Notes under the pieces: generated by a model
What the model saw: only the letters and a program-made list of their open reading frames with translations
Told to the model about the DNA's origin: nothing
Database searches by the model: none
DNA from: QHXW01 sp041486185
Lineage (GTDB): Bacteria; Acidobacteriota; Terriglobia; Bryobacterales; Bryobacteraceae
NCBI GenBank assembly: GCA_041486185.1
Contig: JBGPKX010000041.1
Span: 1-22,899 of the forward strand
Length of the DNA: 22,899 bases
Reading direction: 5' to 3'
Program-made: the position numbers and the translations under genes
Shown: positions 7,542 to 15,980 of the stretch, piece by piece
Layout of the letters: every line of letters starts with the position of its first letter
Numbering within the stretch: the first letter of the stretch is position 1

Positions 7542-10523
7542 TCAAAAGCTCAACCTCAGACCCAATTGCGCCGCAAATGGAATCCCCACCGTCGTGCCCG
7601 GCCCGAAGAAATCGCCGAGCGCTCCGGCTGGCACACGCAGATCGTTCCGTGTAAGCGGCCGCGTCGACGTGCAGTCCGCGCTCATACAGAAGTCGGTCGC
7701 GTTCCCCAACTGCGAAGGAGGCACTGGCAGCGATGAGATGCTTCCGACGTAGTTGTTCCCGGAGTTCAGCCGGTTGAATAGGTTGAAGAACTCCGCGAAT
7801 GGCCGCAGAACGAAGCGCTCCCCGAGACGAATCGGCCGGCTTACGCGCAAAGCCACCTGCAAGAAAGGCGTCCCGCGAAACTCATCCAGGCCGGTCTGCC
7901 TCCCGTTCACGACGGCGCGGTCGTTTGTGTCTACCCCGTCGCCGTTCACGTCCACAGGAGTCGCCAGCGTGAAGGGCCGCGCGCTTTCGAATTGCGATAG
8001 CGTCGACACCTCGATCTTTCCCGGCAGCAACAGTGTGCCAGCCAGCACGAGACGGTGCCGTACGTCCTCGCCCGACGGCCCGTGATCGCCCGGTCCGAAT
8101 GCGCGCCGCGCGTCGCTCACCCCGTTTACGTAATCAAACAGCTCGCCCACTGTGGCGCCCCATGTAGATGCGCTCGCTAGCGTGTAATGGGCCGACAAAT
8201 CGAATCGATTCGAGAGACGGTGCGATACCTGGAAAGAGACGCCGTCGTAGCGCGAGCGATTGTCCGCCCGGAACAGTGAGATGTCGGGAGAATAGGCCGG
8301 GAGGACGACCCCACCAACGTATTCATAGCGCCGGTATTGATGCACTCCCTGATGGTGCTCGTACTCAACATTGAAGCGCCACGTGTCCGAGAACGCGCGC
8401 TCCACGCCGAGGCTGGCTTGCAATGCATACGGCGTCTTGTAGCCTGGGTCGATCAGAGACCCGTGATCCCCTGGCCCCAGCAATCCGGAAACAGGCGTGT
8501 TCACCGCTTGAAACGCCTCTACCCAACCGCCCTGCGTAAGGTCGTTAAAGTACAGTCCGGCACCACCGCGGACTACTGTCCTGCCGGCACCGCCCGGCGA
8601 CCAAGCGAATCCAATGCGCGGGGCAAGCGCTCCGCGGTAATCGTGCGGAACACCCGGCACGAGTCCGATTCCGAGAGCCTGGAGAGTTTGGAAGGCCGGG
8701 TTCTGATTCTGCTCGCGCCCCGATGCACGGAACAAGCCGAACGTCGTGTCGTAGCGAACCCCGATGTTCAAGGTCAGGTTTTGCGCAAAACGCCACGAGT
8801 CCTGCGCGTAGACCCCCAGCCGGCGTACGCTCTGCGAAAACACGCCGCTCCCACCTCCTGAGGTCGTGCTACCCGCTGCATAGTCCTGCTGAAACTGGGC
8901 CGTGTTGTTTACGTAGAAGCTCGGATTCTGCGGGAACTGCACCAGCGTCTCGACGTTGCTGGCCAGCTCCCCGCTCATCACCGGCTCGTGAATGAAGTTC
9001 ACCCCGAACTTTACGAAATGGGTGCCGCCGGATCGCGCGACGTCGTACCGCAACTGGTATTTTTGCTGGTCCCGCCGGATTGGGAACGCGGTGATGGGAG
9101 TCACGAACTGGTTGTCGCCGAAGGTCTCGAACCCGGAGGTGGTCTGGAGTGTCACGCTGAACGGGAACGACAGCGCGAAGCCGAGATTGGAATTCCGCTG
9201 CTGGGACAGATGAAAATCACTCGCCTGCGCTGTTAGGATCGCCAGCCATCTCGGCCCGAATTGGTATTGGTTCCACAGTAAAGTGCTCCAGTAGGTGGAC
9301 TGCGAATACGCCCCAGTCGAGGGCAACGTGCCTTGTTGCACGAGGCTATTCTTCGCTTCGTAATGATCGGCTGAGCCTCGCAGAAACCACTGAGATCGTT
9401 CGTTCTGCGACCAGTCCAGCCGCGTCGTGAACAGCGTATCCCGAAAAGGCACGGGCACCGAAGTTGGAACGTCGAGATGGCTTACTCCGGGAATCAGGCC
9501 ACCGGAAGCAAGCTGCGCAAGGGCGTGAAATTCGTCGAGACTGAGCGCGCTATAAGGTACGCTCGCGTCCTCGTGGACATACTCAAGCGTCGAATAGAAC
9601 CAGAGCCGCTGCTTCACGATGGGCCCGCCGATACCCATCGCTCCGTTCTGCCGCGAAAACGGCTGCTTCGGGTTGGGGTCCGGATTGTCCAGAGTATTGC
9701 GCGCATTCAGCCCGCTCTGCCGGAAGTACGCGGCGAGATCGCCGTGCCATTCGTCGCTGCCGCGGCGCGTCGAGATCATCACAGATCCGCCGTTCGTGCG
9801 GGAAGTGTCTGCATCGAACTGCGAAGTGCGCACCGTGAAGTCCTGCATTGCGTCCGGCGAGTAGTTCTGGAGGAACCCGCCGATATAGTCGTCATTGTTG
9901 TCGCCGCCGTCTACCGACAGGTCCACATTCAGACCTGAGCTGCCCGCAAACGACACCGCGGTGATGCGCGCCTTGGTCGGATCGGACGGCTCCACTGGCG
10001 CTGTCTTCGGCGCCAGGTAGGCGATGTTCGCGAAGCTACGGTTCGCGAGCGGCAGGAAAGCCAGGTCCTTCGCGTAGATGGTTGTCTTCGAAACGCTACT
10101 GGTCGAATCCACCGGCTGGGAGGACAGCGTGGATGGCGTTCCCCTTACCTGCACCGATTCCTTCAGCGCCGCCGGCTGCAAGACAATGGACAACGTCTGT
10201 GAGGCGCCAGTGACCAGCTTGACTTCCGCTGATGCGCCCTCAAAGCCCGTGTATCTCACTGTCACGCGATATGTTCCGGGAGCCAGAAGTTCGACGCTGA
10301 ATTCGCCCCGCGAGTTGCTGGCCGTCGTCCGCTTCACTGCCGCGAGACGAGACTCTACCGTCACCAAGGCGTTTGCCACTCGCGCGCCGCTCTGATCCTT
10401 GACCGTTCCGAAGATCGAGGCTTCCGGGCTCTGAGCAAACAAGGCGATTGCGCCACTCATCAGAATGGCGAAGACCCGCGCACTCACCCTGCGAATCACG
10501 TGGACCAGTTTAACAACTGTCAT
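7542..10523 (-). CDS. Oar-like TonB-dependent outer membrane receptor with N-terminal carboxypeptidase-regulatory domain
   Basis: The product is 993 residues from the ATG at 10523, chosen over an upstream in-frame start because GGAG lies 7 bases before it and a signal peptide follows at once (to about 'AIALFAQ', residue 31). Residues 36-118 form a carboxypeptidase-regulatory domain ('GTVKDQSGARVANALVTV... GEFSVELLAPGTYRVTV'). The plug spans about 120-255, with 'NRSFANIAYLAP', 'VDGGDNNDDYIGGFLQNYS' and 'NGGSVMISTRRGSDEWHGD'. From about 258 there is a long beta-barrel with alternating aromatic strands, ending 'LGLRLSF' with the C-terminal Phe needed for outer membrane assembly. This architecture is greatly expanded in Acidobacteria and is thought to import large or complex ligands by TonB energy. 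The substrate is unknown; no SusD partner, TonB or ExbBD gene is adjacent. Confidence 0.92.
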   Translation of the reverse strand: MTVVKLVHVIRRVSARVFAILMSGAIALFAQSPEASIFGTVKDQSGARVANALVTVESRLAAVKRTTASNSRGEFSVELLAPGTYRVTVRYTGFEGASAEVKLVTGASQTLSIVLQPAALKESVQVRGTPSTLSSQPVDSTSSVSKTTIYAKDLAFLPLANRSFANIAYLAPKTAPVEPSDPTKARITAVSFAGSSGLNVDLSVDGGDNNDDYIGGFLQNYSPDAMQDFTVRTSQFDADTSRTNGGSVMISTRRGSDEWHGDLAAYFRQSGLNARNTLDNPDPNPKQPFSRQNGAMGIGGPIVKQRLWFYSTLEYVHEDASVPYSALSLDEFHALAQLASGGLIPGVSHLDVPTSVPVPFRDTLFTTRLDWSQNERSQWFLRGSADHYEAKNSLVQQGTLPSTGAYSQSTYWSTLLWNQYQFGPRWLAILTAQASDFHLSQQRNSNLGFALSFPFSVTLQTTSGFETFGDNQFVTPITAFPIRRDQQKYQLRYDVARSGGTHFVKFGVNFIHEPVMSGELASNVETLVQFPQNPSFYVNNTAQFQQDYAAGSTTSGGGSGVFSQSVRRLGVYAQDSWRFAQNLTLNIGVRYDTTFGLFRASGREQNQNPAFQTLQALGIGLVPGVPHDYRGALAPRIGFAWSPGGAGRTVVRGGAGLYFNDLTQGGWVEAFQAVNTPVSGLLGPGDHGSLIDPGYKTPYALQASLGVERAFSDTWRFNVEYEHHQGVHQYRRYEYVGGVVLPAYSPDISLFRADNRSRYDGVSFQVSHRLSNRFDLSAHYTLASASTWGATVGELFDYVNGVSDARRAFGPGDHGPSGEDVRHRLVLAGTLLLPGKIEVSTLSQFESARPFTLATPVDVNGDGVDTNDRAVVNGRQTGLDEFRGTPFLQVALRVSRPIRLGERFVLRPFAEFFNLFNRLNSGNNYVGSISSLPVPPSQLGNATDFCMSADCTSTRPLTRNDLRVPAGALGDFFGPGTTVGIPFAAQLGLRLSF

Positions 10524-10817
10524 GGGCGTGCTCCGAAGTCTAGCACCAGGGGCGAATCCGTGGGGCAAGACGGCCTGGGCACGTCACGCGACCAGTCGAG
10601 GTCGCATGCCCTCCTCGGGTTCCTGATATCTGAGAACTCTACCTCAGTTTTGTCCCCTTTGCGCAGCTAATTCCGCGGCATGTGGTGTAACCGCTTAGGT
10701 AATGGTGGTGAGGCGCGGTGGTGAAGCAGTTGGCCATTTACGGCCAATTCCATCTGAATAGCCGGTGAGCCGCTTGCTTCTGAGACTCGCCTCAACTGAT
10801 TGGAAAGGAAAAATTCG
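10524..10817. other. Divergent promoter region between the receptor and the small secreted protein
   Basis: This 294-base region has no supportable gene. It must carry promoters for both flanking genes, but no good -35/-10 pair stands out. A TTGGCC-N6-GGCCAA inverted repeat lies at 10730-10747, about 70 bases before the plus-strand start, and could be an operator or leader hairpin. A CTGAG / CTCAG pair lies near 10629-10647. The strong ribosome binding site AAAGGA (10804-10809) belongs to the gene starting at 10818. Confidence 0.4.
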
Positions 10818-11267
10818 ATGAATAAAACTATTTTCAATGCTCTGAAAGGGCTCAGCGTAGTTGGGGTCTTGGCGGTCGGCTGCGTTTTCGCGCAATCCGA
10901 CCACAAGATCATCGCGAATGTACCCTTCGACTTCGTTGTCATGAACAAGCAAATGGCTGCGGGTACATACGATGTGACCACCGATCTGGTGCGAAGCACT
11001 GTATTGCTCAACGGCGAGGAGAACGGCTCAGCGAGTTTTGCCCTCAGCTTCACGGCCGTGGCAGGCAAGACGCAGGAGCACGCAAAGCTGGTGTTCAAGC
11101 GTTACGGCGACCGCTATTTCCTCTCCCAGGTCTGGTCTGCCGGAACTGACCAGGGACGTGAGCTCCAGACCTCGAAAATGGAAAAAGAGCTGGCCAGGAA
11201 TACGGGGAGACCGGAAATTGTCGCGTTGCTGGCCTCCGGAGCGAAACCGCCAAAACCAGTTCGCTAA
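10818..11267 (+). CDS. Small secreted protein of an acidobacterial-type family, function unknown
   Basis: The product is 149 residues from the ATG at 10818; AAAGGA lies 8 bases upstream and excludes the in-frame TTG at 10800. A clear signal peptide spans residues 1-26 ('IFNALKGLSVVGVLAVGCVFAQ'-like hydrophobic core). The mature part is beta-rich and carries 'VPFDFVV...MAAGTYDV' and 'KLVFKRYGDRYFLSQVW'. From memory, this pattern recurs in many short exported proteins of Acidobacteria (usually 'VPFDF...LPAGxYxV'), which are annotated as hypothetical. The C terminus is basic and proline-rich (KPPKPVR). The gene is monocistronic: an intrinsic terminator follows 35 bases after the stop. It may be an abundant envelope protein, but nothing in the sequence gives a reaction. 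Confidence 0.85.
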   Translation: MNKTIFNALKGLSVVGVLAVGCVFAQSDHKIIANVPFDFVVMNKQMAAGTYDVTTDLVRSTVLLNGEENGSASFALSFTAVAGKTQEHAKLVFKRYGDRYFLSQVWSAGTDQGRELQTSKMEKELARNTGRPEIVALLASGAKPPKPVR

Positions 11268-11301
11268 ACCCGGCAACTCAGTCTGCAGATTAATGTGCGA
11301 G

Positions 11302-11336
11302 GCGGCAACCCGGAGTATCGGGTTGCCGCGATTTTT
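11302..11336 (+). terminator. Rho-independent terminator after the small secreted protein
   Basis: An 11-bp perfect stem (GCGGCAACCCG, 11302-11312, with CGGGTTGCCGC, 11319-11329) closes a six-base loop GAGTAT. It is followed by GATTTTT. It is correctly placed 35 bases after the stop at 11267 and separates that gene from the sigma-factor operon. Confidence 0.92.
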
Positions 11337-11515
11337 CAGCCACGATCCTGAAGCCCACTTTCCGTTACCATCAGCCAATGGAGTTTCGTACTGAAATATA
11401 GCCCGGCTCCTCGAATTCGGGATCGGCCCATAGCGCCGCCAGATTTCGCTGACCGGACGCGGTTGTCAACGGACGGCGAGCCGCCCAACCATTACGCGGA
11501 AATGTCTGCAAAAAT

Positions 11516-11534
11516 ATCAGAACTGATGTAAAAT
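11516..11534 (+). promoter_or_regulatory. Possible -10 and operator upstream of the ECF sigma gene
   Basis: TAAAAT (11529-11534) resembles a -10 element, 29 bases before the ATG. A perfect ATCAG-AA-CTGAT inverted repeat (11516-11527) abuts it. No TTGACA-like -35 occurs at the right distance. The promoter may therefore depend on an activator or on a non-housekeeping sigma factor, possibly the sigma factor itself. Confidence 0.35.
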
Positions 11535-11563
11535 TGCCACAAGCAGGAACCTGCGGAGGGTAT

Positions 11564-12145
11564 ATGACGTCGACGGGTCGCGTGACGTCCCCACCCGGAG
11601 AAGTTACTCAACTGTTAAAGCAGTTGAGGTTTGGAAATCGCGAGGCCGAGGAGAAACTCGTCTCGCTAGTCTACAATCAGTTGCGCCGCTTAGCTGCCGC
11701 GCGTATGCGGCGGGAGCGCCCGGATCACACGCTTCAACCTACAGCGCTTGTCCATGAAGCGTACCTCAAACTAACCGAACAGCGAAAAGTGAGTTGGGTA
11801 AACCGTGCCCACTTTTACTCCGTGGCAGCGCGCGTGATGCGCCGCATCCTGATCGATCATGCGCGCGAAGTCAAAGCATCGAAACGGGGTGGAGGTCACA
11901 AAGTCCCTATCGAGGATTCGCTGGCTTATTCGGAGGAGAAGTCCGGTGAATTACTGGCCATCGATCAAGCGCTCACCCGGCTGGCGGAAAGGGACCCGCG
12001 GCAAAGCCATGTAGTGGAACTGCGGTTTTTCGGAGGGTGCTCGGAGGAAGAAATTGCCGGGATATTGGGAATCTCCGCGAGAACGGTAAAGCGGGATTGG
12101 AGAATGGCTCGAGCCTGGCTCTTCGCCGAACTCAGCAAAAAATAA
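11564..12145 (+). CDS. ECF-type RNA polymerase sigma factor (Sigma70_ECF, PF07638 type)
   Basis: The product is 193 residues from the ATG at 11564; GGAGG at 11555-11559 fixes this start over an upstream in-frame one. Region 2 spans about 15-105 and contains the group hallmark 'RPDHTLQPTALVHEAYLKL' and 'RAHFYSVAARVMRRILIDHAR'. A variable linker follows (about 106-132). Region 4 spans about 133-190, with 'LRFFGGCSEEEIAGILGISARTVKRDW' forming the promoter-recognising helix-turn-helix. This sigma group is typical of Planctomycetes and Acidobacteria and is often encoded beside Ser/Thr kinases instead of an anti-sigma factor. Here the kinase gene starts one base after the stop. Control by phosphorylation, as described for EcfP/PknT in Vibrio, is a reasonable hypothesis and is not shown by the sequence. 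Confidence 0.93.
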   Translation: MTSTGRVTSPPGEVTQLLKQLRFGNREAEEKLVSLVYNQLRRLAAARMRRERPDHTLQPTALVHEAYLKLTEQRKVSWVNRAHFYSVAARVMRRILIDHAREVKASKRGGGHKVPIEDSLAYSEEKSGELLAIDQALTRLAERDPRQSHVVELRFFGGCSEEEIAGILGISARTVKRDWRMARAWLFAELSKK

Positions 12146-12146
12146 A

Positions 12147-15071
12147 GTGTCGTGGCAGCAAGTCAAAGAACTGTTCGCGGAGCTGGCACAACTTCCTGCG
12201 GCGGAAAGAGCTGCCCGGCTGCATGTCATCTTGTCCGAGGATCCGCCGCTCGGCGCCGAACTGCAAAGACTCTTGGAGGCCGATGAACGGGCAAAGAGTT
12301 TCATGCGGATGCCAGCCATCCGGTGGTCGTCGTCCACCGCCACCGAATCCCCGCCTGTATTTTTCCCTGATCAGAAGATTGCCTATCGTTTTCGCATCGT
12401 CCGGTTCTTGGGGGAAGGCGGCATGGGCCAGGTCTACCAGGCGGCGGACGAGGTGCTGGGTGGCTTTGTTGCCCTGAAGACCATCCGTCCGGAGATCGCC
12501 TCAGACAAGCAAACTATCGAGCGCTTCAAGCAGGAAGTCAAACTGGCCAAGGAGGTCGCCGACGAAAACGTCTGCCGCGTTTTTGATCTCGATCATCGCA
12601 ATGTGCCGCCCTTCATCACCATGGAGTTGCTCGAAGGTGAAACACTCAGTGTCCGCCTGCGTGAAGGAAGGATGACCACGGCCGAGGCGTTTCCCCTGGT
12701 CGAACAGGTGGCTCGGGGATTAAACGCCGCCCACCGGAAAGGTATCATCCATAGGGATCTGAAACCGGGCAATATCATGCTCACACCCAGCAGGAGTGGA
12801 GAGGTGCGAGCAAAGGTGATGGACTTCGGCCTCGCACGCAGCGTAGAAGCCGACAGCACGTTGCTGAGTGGCAAAGTACTTGGGACGCCAGGCTATATGG
12901 CTCCCGAGTTGCTCGCAGGGGGAAGAGCCAGCGTGGCGTCCGACATCTACTCCTTAGGTCTGGTGATGTTCGAAATGGTAACCGGGGCCAAGCCAGCCTT
13001 CGATCGCTCGCGGGAGTCGCCCCCGTCACCACGCGCCCTCATTCCTGGCCTCGATCCGAATTGGGAGACTGCGATTTTGAGGTGTCTGGAACGCGATCCC
13101 GCAAGACGAATCCCGGGCGCCATCGAAGTGTTGGACCAGATCCGCGGAAAGACGCATCTATGGCCCCCGATTCTTGGACGGCCGCGCGCCATGTGGGCAG
13201 CTGGACTCTCACTGTTGTTAGTGTTTCTGATTGTGTACTTGGTAATACCTATCCCGCCGTCTGACGGGGAGACGACACTCACGCAAGTAACGAACGACGC
13301 CGGGCTCAGCAGTTACCCGGCCATATCCCGCGATGGCAAATTGGTCGCATACGCTTCGGATCGCAGCGGTGAAGGCAACCTCGATATTTGGCTGCGGCAG
13401 GTTGACGGCGGCAATCCAATTCGACTGACCACAAATCCGGTAGACGACTACGATCCTTCGTTTTCGGCGGATGGCACAAAAGTCGCATTTCGTTCGGAAC
13501 GCGATGGCGGCGGACTCTATGTTGTGTCGACTTTGGGAGGTGAGCCTCAACTGTTGGCGCGCGGGGGATATGGCGCCAGGTCCTCTCCGGATGGCCGATG
13601 GATCGCGTACTGGGTGGGATTGCCGGGCAGTGGTTTTGTTCCGGGCTCATCCCAGGTTTACGTGAAACCCACAAACGGTGGGCCAGCCAAGGCGCTCGCA
13701 ACGGGTCTGGTGGCCACATTTTGGCCGATCTGGGCGCCCGATTCGAAGCGGTTGCTGCTGATAGGTAAGCCCGATACGCCGGAGGAGTCCTCTGTAAGCG
13801 TTGATTGGTGGGTGGTTCCTCTCGCCGGCGGCCGCCCAACTAAAGTATTCGCGTTATCCGAATTTCGCAAACAACATTTGGCTCCTCCTTCGGGACAGGA
13901 CAATATTGCCCCCATAGCCTGGTTTGACGAGAACCGTGTCCTTTTTTCGGCAATGTCAGGCGACGCCACGAATCTCTGGGAGACCACGTTGTCGAAAACG
14001 GGAAAGGTGATTCCACCCGCGCGACGCCGCATGGTCAGCACCGCGATCGACTTGTACGCCTCGGTGATTGCCGAACCGAACAGCCCGCTGCGGCGCATGT
14101 TGTTTGCCAGCCTCCATGGAAGCATGAATGTCTGGAGCCTGCCGATCGATGCCGACAGCGGACGAGTTACGGGTGAGTTGGAGAGGCTCACACCGGGTAT
14201 CTCCGACGCGTCAGCTCCATCGATTTCCGCCGATGGAACAAAGCTGGTCTTCGTCGCCGGCCGTTCGGATAAGCGCTCGGCGAGAATGCGTGATATCCAA
14301 ACCGGCAAAGAAACCACAGTGAGTAGCACGGACGAGCGATGGTTCTGGCCACGTATTAGCCCGAGTGGAGATGTTGTAGCGTACTTGGACAACAGCGATC
14401 AGATGGTCGTAGTGAACCTTCGGACGAACACCACCGAAAAGGTTGGCGACCACTGTGGACCGCCCACGGACATTTCGTCGCGTGGAGACAAAATTCTGTT
14501 CGAGCGGCTCGAATCGCCGAACCACGTAATGATGATCGACATGCCCCGGGCTCGAACCCTTCCCCTGGTCCGGACGGAACGAGCAGACCACCTTTTATTT
14601 GCCGGGCGGTTTTCGCCTGACACCCTCTGGGTTGCATTCCATGCCTCCTTAGACACATCTCCTAACAAGAAGGTATTCATCTCGGCGATCCGCGACGGGC
14701 ACGGTTTGCCAGAGGCGGAGTGGATCCCGGTGACGGACGGCTCGCAGGTGGACAAGAACGTCGCGTGGTCTCCCGACGGCAACCTGCTGTACTTTCTCTC
14801 GGAGCGAGACGGCAGGCGCTGCATTTGGGCACAGCGTTTGCAGCCGGACACCAAGCAGCCGGTTGGTTCCGCGTTTGCCGTCTACCACTTCCATCATTCG
14901 CGAGAGTCGCTGGCACGCGTGCAACGCGCGGGTCTTATCGGGATGTCGGTGGTGCGAGGAAGATTAGTTTTCGCTATGAGCGAGCTGACGGGTGACATCT
15001 GGATGGAAGAACGCAACGCGACTACCGGCGCGCCATGGCTCTCGCGCTGGCTACCAGCGATTTCCTGGTAA
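12147..15071 (+). CDS. Transmembrane Ser/Thr protein kinase with C-terminal TolB/PD40 beta-propeller
   Basis: This 974-residue protein begins at GTG 12147, one base after the sigma-factor stop; with no own Shine-Dalgarno, translation is probably coupled. Residues 1-55 are a helical leader usual in these kinases ('WQQVKELFAELAQLPAAERAA'). The Hanks-type kinase domain spans about 81-335. It has a Gly-rich loop GEGGMGQV (89-96), the ATP-binding K111 (VALK), catalytic HRDLKPGN (202-209, an RD kinase), DFG (226-228) and APE (252-254). All key residues are present, so it should be active. A single membrane helix lies at about 348-369. The exported remainder, about 375-960, is a propeller with repeated 'S-x-DG-x-x-(L/V)-x-(Y/F)' blades such as 'AISRDGKLVAYASDRSG' and 'VAWSPDGNLLYFLSERDG'. 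The layout suggests an envelope sensor controlling the cytoplasmic sigma factor. It ends 8 bases from a convergent glycosyltransferase. Confidence 0.93.
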   Translation: MSWQQVKELFAELAQLPAAERAARLHVILSEDPPLGAELQRLLEADERAKSFMRMPAIRWSSSTATESPPVFFPDQKIAYRFRIVRFLGEGGMGQVYQAADEVLGGFVALKTIRPEIASDKQTIERFKQEVKLAKEVADENVCRVFDLDHRNVPPFITMELLEGETLSVRLREGRMTTAEAFPLVEQVARGLNAAHRKGIIHRDLKPGNIMLTPSRSGEVRAKVMDFGLARSVEADSTLLSGKVLGTPGYMAPELLAGGRASVASDIYSLGLVMFEMVTGAKPAFDRSRESPPSPRALIPGLDPNWETAILRCLERDPARRIPGAIEVLDQIRGKTHLWPPILGRPRAMWAAGLSLLLVFLIVYLVIPIPPSDGETTLTQVTNDAGLSSYPAISRDGKLVAYASDRSGEGNLDIWLRQVDGGNPIRLTTNPVDDYDPSFSADGTKVAFRSERDGGGLYVVSTLGGEPQLLARGGYGARSSPDGRWIAYWVGLPGSGFVPGSSQVYVKPTNGGPAKALATGLVATFWPIWAPDSKRLLLIGKPDTPEESSVSVDWWVVPLAGGRPTKVFALSEFRKQHLAPPSGQDNIAPIAWFDENRVLFSAMSGDATNLWETTLSKTGKVIPPARRRMVSTAIDLYASVIAEPNSPLRRMLFASLHGSMNVWSLPIDADSGRVTGELERLTPGISDASAPSISADGTKLVFVAGRSDKRSARMRDIQTGKETTVSSTDERWFWPRISPSGDVVAYLDNSDQMVVVNLRTNTTEKVGDHCGPPTDISSRGDKILFERLESPNHVMMIDMPRARTLPLVRTERADHLLFAGRFSPDTLWVAFHASLDTSPNKKVFISAIRDGHGLPEAEWIPVTDGSQVDKNVAWSPDGNLLYFLSERDGRRCIWAQRLQPDTKQPVGSAFAVYHFHHSRESLARVQRAGLIGMSVVRGRLVFAMSELTGDIWMEERNATTGAPWLSRWLPAISW

Positions 15072-15079
15072 CGGCGCCG

Positions 15080-15823
15080 TCAGCTATGTTTCCTCCCGAC
15101 CGCAAACGGGGTATCAGGTGAGTATGCTAACGAGCGGTAGAACGCAAGATCTTCCGGGGGAACCAGCGCTTCTAGCGGCTTCTGGTACTGCGGCAGCGAT
15201 TGAAAGTAAGAGTCGACCCGTTCGCCATAACGGAGCTGCCAGGTGTTCCGATTGTGTCGCACAACGATGTAGTGCTCGGTGGCGCAAACGCGCCGGATCC
15301 GGGGCCGATGATCGTTTACGAACCAGTAGTCGACGTTGGCCGCAACATCACGAAACGGGTGCCGCTGCCATAGCTTACGGTAAAAACAGAAGGTTCCCCC
15401 TGACTCCCAGCCGTGACCAGAATGGCGGAGGTGCGGATCTCCCGCTAGCAGAATCAGAAAACAGTCCCATGCTACCAGCGTGCGCACACTCGTTCGCGAT
15501 GGCAGCCGCGCCACGGCCAGCTTCAAGAAATCGGGATGATAGTAATCGTCGTCGTCTAGTTTCTGTATGATCTCACCGCTTGCGCGCTGTATGCCGATGT
15601 TGAGCTTAGTTCCCGTGGTTGCCGGCCGGTAGAGCTGGATATGACGCACACGAGGCAAGCCCTGGCATAAGTCCGCAACAGACTCCTTCCCGTCGTCAAC
15701 GATAATCAGCTCCGCATTCTCGTGAGTCTGCCGCAAAAAGCAGCGCAACGCCTGCGGGATAAAGTGGCGTCGATCCCGGGTAGCCATAACACAAGAGACC
15801 AATTTGGAGTGCCTATCAGTCAC
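15080..15823 (-). CDS. Family 2 glycosyltransferase
   Basis: This 247-residue GT-A fold enzyme has the nucleotide-binding start 'KLVSCVMATRDRRHFIPQAL', a 'LIIVDDG' strand (about 39-45) and a DDDD cluster (90-93, 'QKLDDDDYYHPDFL') that would bind the metal and UDP- or GDP-sugar. The C-terminal half has 'GTFCFYRKLWQRHPFRDV' and 'VDYWFVNDH', resembling short GT2 enzymes that work on small acceptors. There is no membrane helix. The apparent start is GTG at 15823; an ATG at 15830 is out of frame and no ribosome binding site is clear, so the first residues are uncertain. It converges with the kinase gene with 8 bases between stop codons. It diverges from the 39-residue membrane peptide and second glycosyltransferase, suggesting a shared regulatory region. 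Donor and acceptor are unknown. Confidence 0.85.
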   Translation of the reverse strand: MTDRHSKLVSCVMATRDRRHFIPQALRCFLRQTHENAELIIVDDGKESVADLCQGLPRVRHIQLYRPATTGTKLNIGIQRASGEIIQKLDDDDYYHPDFLKLAVARLPSRTSVRTLVAWDCFLILLAGDPHLRHSGHGWESGGTFCFYRKLWQRHPFRDVAANVDYWFVNDHRPRIRRVCATEHYIVVRHNRNTWQLRYGERVDSYFQSLPQYQKPLEALVPPEDLAFYRSLAYSPDTPFAVGRKHS

Positions 15824-15834
15824 AAGTCATGCCA

Positions 15835-15894
15835 TACGCATTTTACTCTGAGAACCTAATGACGGAAAATCGCGGCTGGCGTACGTATTTTACT
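15835..15894. repeat. Direct repeat TACG(C/T)ATTTTACT, two copies
   Basis: Two 13-base copies lie at 15835-15847 and 15882-15894 and differ at one position. They sit in the divergent region between the two glycosyltransferase-side transcription units and upstream of the TTGACA promoter at 15908. Paired direct repeats in such a place are candidate regulator sites. Confidence 0.5.
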
Positions 15895-15907
15895 GTGTCT
15901 ATGACTA

Positions 15908-15936
15908 TTGACACCGAGTTCGAGTAGCAGTATCAT
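15908..15936 (+). promoter_or_regulatory. Near-consensus sigma-70 promoter for the 39-residue peptide gene
   Basis: A perfect -35 TTGACA (15908-15913) and a TATCAT -10 (15931-15936, five of six consensus bases) are separated by exactly 17 bases. Transcription would begin near 15943. That leaves a leader of about 38 bases, which carries an AGAGGAG ribosome binding site before the ATG at 15981. It is the best promoter in the window. Confidence 0.75.
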
Positions 15937-15980
15937 CGCATCCTCAGCACAGACTTTTGCCCGGGCAAGAGGAGTATCAT

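Noticed and set aside
10523..10568. Upstream start for the TonB-dependent receptor adding 15 residues
   Set aside because: It would place a polar segment before the signal peptide, and the ATG at 10523 has a well-placed GGAG.
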